8,366 bases of DNA, taken from Dehalococcoidia bacterium UBA1151. Its GTDB lineage: Bacteria; Chloroflexota; Dehalococcoidia; Lucifugimonadales; Lucifugimonadaceae. The first letter of the stretch is position 1, and each line of letters opens with the position of its first letter. The notes below the pieces were generated by a model. It was not told the DNA's origin, searched no databases, and worked only from the letters and a program-made list of their open reading frames with translations. The stretch spans positions 440-8,805 of the forward strand of contig DBZV01000156.1 in the NCBI GenBank assembly GCA_002311865.1. Reading direction: 5' to 3'. The position numbers and the translations under genes are program-made. Shown here piece after piece: positions 5,751 through 8,366 of this stretch.

Positions 5751-6959
5751 ATGGATACTGGAACAACTGCATGGTTGTTGACCGCGTCGGCCCTGGTGTT
5801 ATTCATGACACCGGGACTTGCGTTCTTCTACGGCGGACTGGTCCGCGGCAAGAACGTTGTCAACATGATTATGCTCAGCTTTATGGCGATGGCAGTCGTT
5901 GGAGTCGCCTGGATTGTTTGGGGCTACAGTCTCGCATTCAGTGGCTCAAACCAGTTCATTGGCAATTTTGACTTCGTTGGATTTAGAAACGTAGATGCCA
6001 ACGTCGGTCCCGAGGGCGGCTATAATTCGATGATCGTTGCGGTGTTCCAGATGATGTTCGCAATCATCACACCGGCCTTGATAACGGGTGCGATAGCCGA
6101 GCGATTTAAGTTCAAGACGTACCTGATCTTCCTGCTGATCTGGATGACTGTGGTCTACGCTCCCATTGCCCACTGGGTCTGGGGTGACAACGGTTGGATT
6201 GGCAACATGGGCGCTTCAGACTTCGCCGGCGGAACAGTCGTTCACATCAACGCCGCAATGGCAGCAATTGCCGCCGCGGTCCTGGTTGGCAAGCGACGCG
6301 GAATACGAAACGGAATAGAAGCTCACAATGTTCCTTATGTGGTACTTGGCGCAGGGATCCTCTGGTTCGGTTGGTTCGGCTTCAATGCTGGTAGCGCGCT
6401 TGCTGCTGACGGAGTTGCGGTGAACGCCTTCATGGTCACCAACACAGCCGCAGCAATGGCTGCGCTCACATGGGCGCTCCTGAGCTACTTCACTACCGGA
6501 AAAATCAGCGCGGTTGGCGTAGCATCCGGCGCGGTTGCCGGGCTTGTGGCAATCACGCCAGCGGCCGGGAACGTAGGAGCAATGGGTTCGCTTGGCGTCG
6601 GTCTTGGCGCAGGAATCCTGACCTGGCTCGTGGTCCGCTACCGACACAAGCTCATGTTTGATGATGCACTCGATGTATTCGCAATCCACGGCATTGGTGG
6701 AATCTGGGGCGCGCTGGCCACTGCGATCTTTGCAGTCGGCGGCATTGGCGTCATCGATGGTCAGTTTGACCTACTCTGGGCCAACTTCCGAGCGGTCGCT
6801 GCAACAATCGGTTACTCATTTGGTGCGACCTATGTGATCCTCAGGATACTTGACGTTATCCCCGGTCTTGGACTCAGGGCGGACGAAATTGATGAGGACC
6901 AAGGACTCGACGTTACTCAGCATGGCGAACGCGGCTACGTTGGCGATGGCGCCGACTAA
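5751..6959 (+). CDS. amt: Ammonium channel (Amt/MEP/Rh family)
   Basis: This 402-residue membrane channel takes up ammonium across the cytoplasmic membrane as a trimer with about 11 helices per subunit. The defining residues are visible: outer-vestibule W144 and F211-N-A-G-S215, gating F103, D157 in the SDFAGG segment, and the pore twin histidines H165 (TVVHINA) and H313 (FAIHGIGG). MTPGLAFFYGGLVRGKN (19-35) is the family's first-helix signature. The cytoplasmic tail has GLRADEIDEDQGLDVTQHGE, matching the conserved C-terminal region that couples subunits and contacts P-II. It heads an amt-glnK pair with a 74-base gap holding a hairpin. A GlnR-like box lies upstream, predicting induction under nitrogen shortage. 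No broken or missing key residue was seen. The start at 5751 is chosen because the family N-terminus begins there. Confidence 0.97.
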   Translation: MDTGTTAWLLTASALVLFMTPGLAFFYGGLVRGKNVVNMIMLSFMAMAVVGVAWIVWGYSLAFSGSNQFIGNFDFVGFRNVDANVGPEGGYNSMIVAVFQMMFAIITPALITGAIAERFKFKTYLIFLLIWMTVVYAPIAHWVWGDNGWIGNMGASDFAGGTVVHINAAMAAIAAAVLVGKRRGIRNGIEAHNVPYVVLGAGILWFGWFGFNAGSALAADGVAVNAFMVTNTAAAMAALTWALLSYFTTGKISAVGVASGAVAGLVAITPAAGNVGAMGSLGVGLGAGILTWLVVRYRHKLMFDDALDVFAIHGIGGIWGALATAIFAVGGIGVIDGQFDLLWANFRAVAATIGYSFGATYVILRILDVIPGLGLRADEIDEDQGLDVTQHGERGYVGDGAD

Positions 6960-6987
6960 CCCTTAGCCACAAATTCACAGATAATGA

Positions 6988-7020
6988 TCCCGATGGGAGC
7001 CACCCGGCTCCTCATCGGGA
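6988..7020 (+). promoter_or_regulatory. Intercistronic hairpin touching the glnK ribosome binding site
   Basis: TCCCGATG+GGAGCC (6988-7001) pairs with GGCTCC+CATCGGGA (7006-7020), giving 14 pairs with one bulged T (7012) and loop ACCC. The 3' arm ends in GGGA, which is also the beginning of the GGGAGGAG ribosome binding site for glnK (ATG 7034). No T-run follows, so a full terminator is unlikely. Control of glnK translation, an RNA processing point, or partial termination lowering glnK relative to amt are possible. Confidence 0.72.
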
Positions 7021-7033
7021 GGAGAAGAACCAA

Positions 7034-7387
7034 ATGATCAAGATAGAAGCCATAGTGAGGCCAGAGCGGGTGAACCTGGTTCTGACCGCCCTGGAAGAAG
7101 CGGGCTGCACCGGCTATCACCTGTTCAACATCACAGGTGCGGGTCAGCAGCGCGGGGTTGAGGTCTTCACCGGTAGAGGCGCCGGAACAGTTGTCCGGAC
7201 AGCCCTCCCCAAGACCATGATTACCACCGTAGTCGCTGACGGAATGAAGGCCGCGGTTATTGAAGCCATCCTCGCCGTCGCCCGAACGGGCGAAGAGGGA
7301 GCAATTGGCGACGGTAAGATCTTCATCTCGGGAATTGACGACGTAGTCCGGGTTCGAACGGGCGAAAGTGGAGACGTAGCACTCTAA
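7034..7387 (+). CDS. glnK: P-II family nitrogen regulator (GlnB/GlnK-like) with variant T-loop
   Basis: This 117-residue trimeric signal protein reads ATP/ADP and 2-oxoglutarate and usually blocks the Amt channel when nitrogen is plentiful. Family features are MIKIEAIVRPE at the start, G35/G37/Q39 before the T-loop, P59-K60 after it (equivalent to the 2-oxoglutarate-contacting Lys58), IGDGKIF (91-97) in the B-loop, and R106-x-R108 in RVRTGE for nucleotide phosphates. The T-loop GVEVFTGRGAGTVVRTALPK is two residues longer than GlnB/GlnK of E. coli and has no Tyr51, so uridylylation at the standard site is impossible. The B-loop has about three extra residues (EEGA in place of one Lys). Placement after amt argues for a GlnK role. 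The GGAGGAG ribosome binding site overlaps the end of an upstream hairpin. A shift in signalling chemistry is inferred. Confidence 0.93.
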   Translation: MIKIEAIVRPERVNLVLTALEEAGCTGYHLFNITGAGQQRGVEVFTGRGAGTVVRTALPKTMITTVVADGMKAAVIEAILAVARTGEEGAIGDGKIFISGIDDVVRVRTGESGDVAL

Positions 7388-7413
7388 TACTGCGAATCAC
7401 CGTATTCGTGGAC

Positions 7414-7445
7414 GTGCGCCGAGGGGACTCTAACCCTCGGCGCAC
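7414..7445. terminator. Bidirectional terminator-like hairpin between glnK and GNAT
   Basis: GTGCGCCGAGGG (7414-7425) pairs perfectly over 12 bp with CCCTCGGCGCAC (7434-7445), with an eight-base loop. It sits 26 bases after the glnK stop and lies between two convergent genes, so it can end transcription from both sides. Neither side has a T-run, so it is not a textbook intrinsic terminator. The loop and right arm also form the start of a 40-bp direct repeat. Confidence 0.72.
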
Positions 7446-7467
7446 TCGCGTTCATCTTGTATGGGCG
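7428..7467 (+). repeat. 40-bp direct repeat, left copy
   Basis: It matches 8188-8227 at 36 of 40 positions at an offset of exactly 760 bases. Its last 19 bases (CGTTCATCTTGTATGGGCG) are identical in both copies. The left copy contains the loop and right arm of the glnK terminator hairpin. The two copies bracket the GNAT gene. Confidence 0.8.
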
Positions 7468-7517
7468 GGGCCAGTAACTACTTCACGTCCATTTCGTGAG
7501 ATTTCAGAACAGTTGTC

Positions 7518-8027
7518 TCAGGAAAGCGTCTTCTCAAATACGAGCGTAACGATTTCGCGCCTCGCCTCGCTGGCCTGCGTCTCCGTCACCCTGAATCCAC
7601 TCTGAAGGTACAACTGGTGCGCCTCTACAAGTGGATGTGGTGAATACAGGATCAGTCGATCTGCCGACAAGGTTTTCGCGTACCCTTCTGCCGTGAATAA
7701 CAACCGGTTTGCCAGCCCCTGACGCCGGTATCCAGGCAGGACGAAAATGTTTCCGAGCCGGGCGGTGGAATCATTGACACTCCAGGTGTCCACGTAGCCG
7801 GCCAGTTCACCTTCCGATTCGGCGATCCACGCGGCTGCCCGATCGTATCCCCCAAGATAGCTCGCGATGTCCGTGAACGCTAGCTCGGACGCGGCTGAGA
7901 GCACCGCCCTCACGATGGGCCGGTAATCTTCCGGGCACTGGTCAATCAAGGGTTGATATGAGGCTAGAAACCCCTCACGACACGCTACCTGGTCAGATTC
8001 TTGCCACTTCCGAATCTCGAATCCCAC
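7518..8027 (-). CDS. GNAT-family N-acetyltransferase
   Basis: With the GTG start at 8027 this is a 169-residue single-domain acetyltransferase that moves acetyl from acetyl-CoA to an amine; the acceptor is unknown. FEIRKW is the usual first strand. In this numbering the segment LGNIFVLPGYRRQGLANRLL spans about residues 91-110 and is motif A, with the CoA-binding R/Q-x-x-G-x-G/A pattern (RRQGLA). YLQSGFRVTE (about 139-148) is the typical motif B end, where a GF follows the last helix. GGAGGG (plus 8031-8036) lies four bases before the GTG. A longer frame starts at ATG 8147 and adds 40 residues that resemble no GNAT part, so I prefer 8027. The gene is opposite to amt-glnK and tRNA-Trp and is bracketed by a direct repeat, so it looks like a later arrival. 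Confidence 0.85.
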   Translation of the reverse strand: MGFEIRKWQESDQVACREGFLASYQPLIDQCPEDYRPIVRAVLSAASELAFTDIASYLGGYDRAAAWIAESEGELAGYVDTWSVNDSTARLGNIFVLPGYRRQGLANRLLFTAEGYAKTLSADRLILYSPHPLVEAHQLYLQSGFRVTETQASEARREIVTLVFEKTLS

Positions 8028-8327
8028 ATGCCCTCCAAACCGCTCGTTGTCCCGAAAGAGACCGGTCAACAGAACTAATAATAATCCGCTGTCGGTCTTA
8101 CTGAGGGCCTTTCTAGCCAGACTTAACCCAGGCCAGCACGCGATCACTCCGATTTTGAAATTGTTTGCAAATCGAGATGTTGAAACTCTCTCACCTTCGG
8201 CGCGCTCTCGTTCATCTTGTATGGGCGTTTGTTGCTGAGATAAGATTCAAAGAGGTGTTGTGCTTGAGTTCGCGAGCGTTCCCGGAGAGGGGGCGTTTGC
8301 CGGGCAAGGGCCGGACCTTCACGTCGA
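8028..8327. other. Spacer between GNAT and tRNA-Trp
   Basis: This holds the GNAT ribosome binding site (8031-8036, minus strand), a TATTAT -10-like box on the minus strand (8078-8083) without a good -35, the right copy of the direct repeat (8188-8227), and about 100 bases of leader before the tRNA. I see no gene here. The forward frames lack family features, and the one reaching 8350 runs into the tRNA. Confidence 0.45.
8188..8227 (+). repeat. 40-bp direct repeat, right copy
   Basis: This is the partner of 7428-7467 with four mismatches. It keeps the sequence of the hairpin's right arm but has no left arm upstream, so the stem cannot form here. That makes it look like a partial duplicate of the glnK 3' region rather than an independent terminator. 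It ends 100 bases before tRNA-Trp. Confidence 0.8.
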
Positions 8328-8366
8328 AGGAGCGTAGCTCAGTTGGCTAGAGCACCGGTCTCCAAA
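8328..8366 (+). tRNA. trnW: tRNA-Trp (CCA), cut by the window end
   Basis: The 5' part of a tRNA is clear. It has an acceptor arm AGGAGCG (8328-8334), T8-A9, D-stem GCTC (8337-8340) pairing with GAGC (8350-8353), a D-loop with GG, anticodon stem 5' arm CCGGT (8355-8359), and the loop CTCCAAA (8360-8366) with anticodon CCA at 8362-8364. The window stops at position 38, so the 3' half cannot be checked. In many bacteria secE-nusG-rplK follows this tRNA; that is not visible here. Confidence 0.93.

Noticed and set aside
6216..6689. Minus-strand frame of 157 residues inside amt
   Set aside because: It is a shadow of a highly conserved membrane channel gene, with composition typical of an antisense frame and no domain.
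7483..7499. Small dyad TCACG / CGTGA after the GNAT gene
   Set aside because: Five base pairs with a seven-base loop is common by chance, and the 12-bp hairpin at 7414-7445 is a better candidate for ending GNAT transcription.
8028..8147. 40-residue N-terminal extension of the GNAT protein from ATG 8147
   Set aside because: The extension has no GNAT features, while GTG 8027 has a GGAGGG site and begins right at the domain's first strand. The longer form cannot be fully excluded.

Overview
The window is a moderately GC-rich bacterial chromosome segment. It carries six intact genes, one frameshifted gene, one partial tRNA and an unusual number of small repeats and dyads. The gene styles fit a Chloroflexota (Dehalococcoidia / SAR202-like) bacterium best: a short Amidohydrolase_2 protein, a P-II protein with a non-standard T-loop, a peptidase-MA-like membrane protein, and intergenic hairpins resembling those I associate with that group. 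This placement is inference. An actinobacterial relative is the main alternative, because a PimA-like/PIP-synthase-like gene pair and a GlnR-type box are both typical of Actinomycetota.

Layout. 72-1831 (+) is a tight two-gene unit, a GT4 glycosyltransferase and a CDP-alcohol phosphatidyltransferase overlapping by one base. The likely job is making and glycosylating an inositol-type phospholipid. 1915-3456 (+) is an exported, C-terminally anchored gluzincin-type metallopeptidase with a GGC motif before its last membrane helix. 3457-3784 has no gene but holds two pairs of related hairpins with compensating base changes and two copies of a split motif. 3785-4390 (-) is a P-loop kinase-like protein whose stop codon lies inside the last hairpin repeat. 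4658-5499 (-) is an amidohydrolase broken by one frameshift near 5058.

5610-7445 is the nitrogen module. Four half-sites spaced exactly 11 bp apart match the actinobacterial GlnR box and precede an ammonium channel gene (amt). A 14-bp perfect palindrome, a 14-bp hairpin touching the next ribosome binding site, a P-II gene lacking Tyr51, and a strong 12-bp terminator-like hairpin follow in that order. The amt and P-II proteins are expected to act together: P-II senses ATP/ADP and 2-oxoglutarate and gates the channel.

7428-8227 is a GNAT acetyltransferase gene on the opposite strand bracketed by a 40-bp direct repeat (36/40 matches). The left copy includes part of the P-II terminator hairpin. 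The window ends inside a tRNA-Trp gene (anticodon CCA), which in many bacteria precedes secE-nusG.

I see no CRISPR, phage, transposase or complete novel defence system. The most interesting signals are the GlnR-like operator, the repeat-bracketed GNAT cassette, the covarying hairpin repeats, and the Cys-containing C-terminal sorting-like tail.
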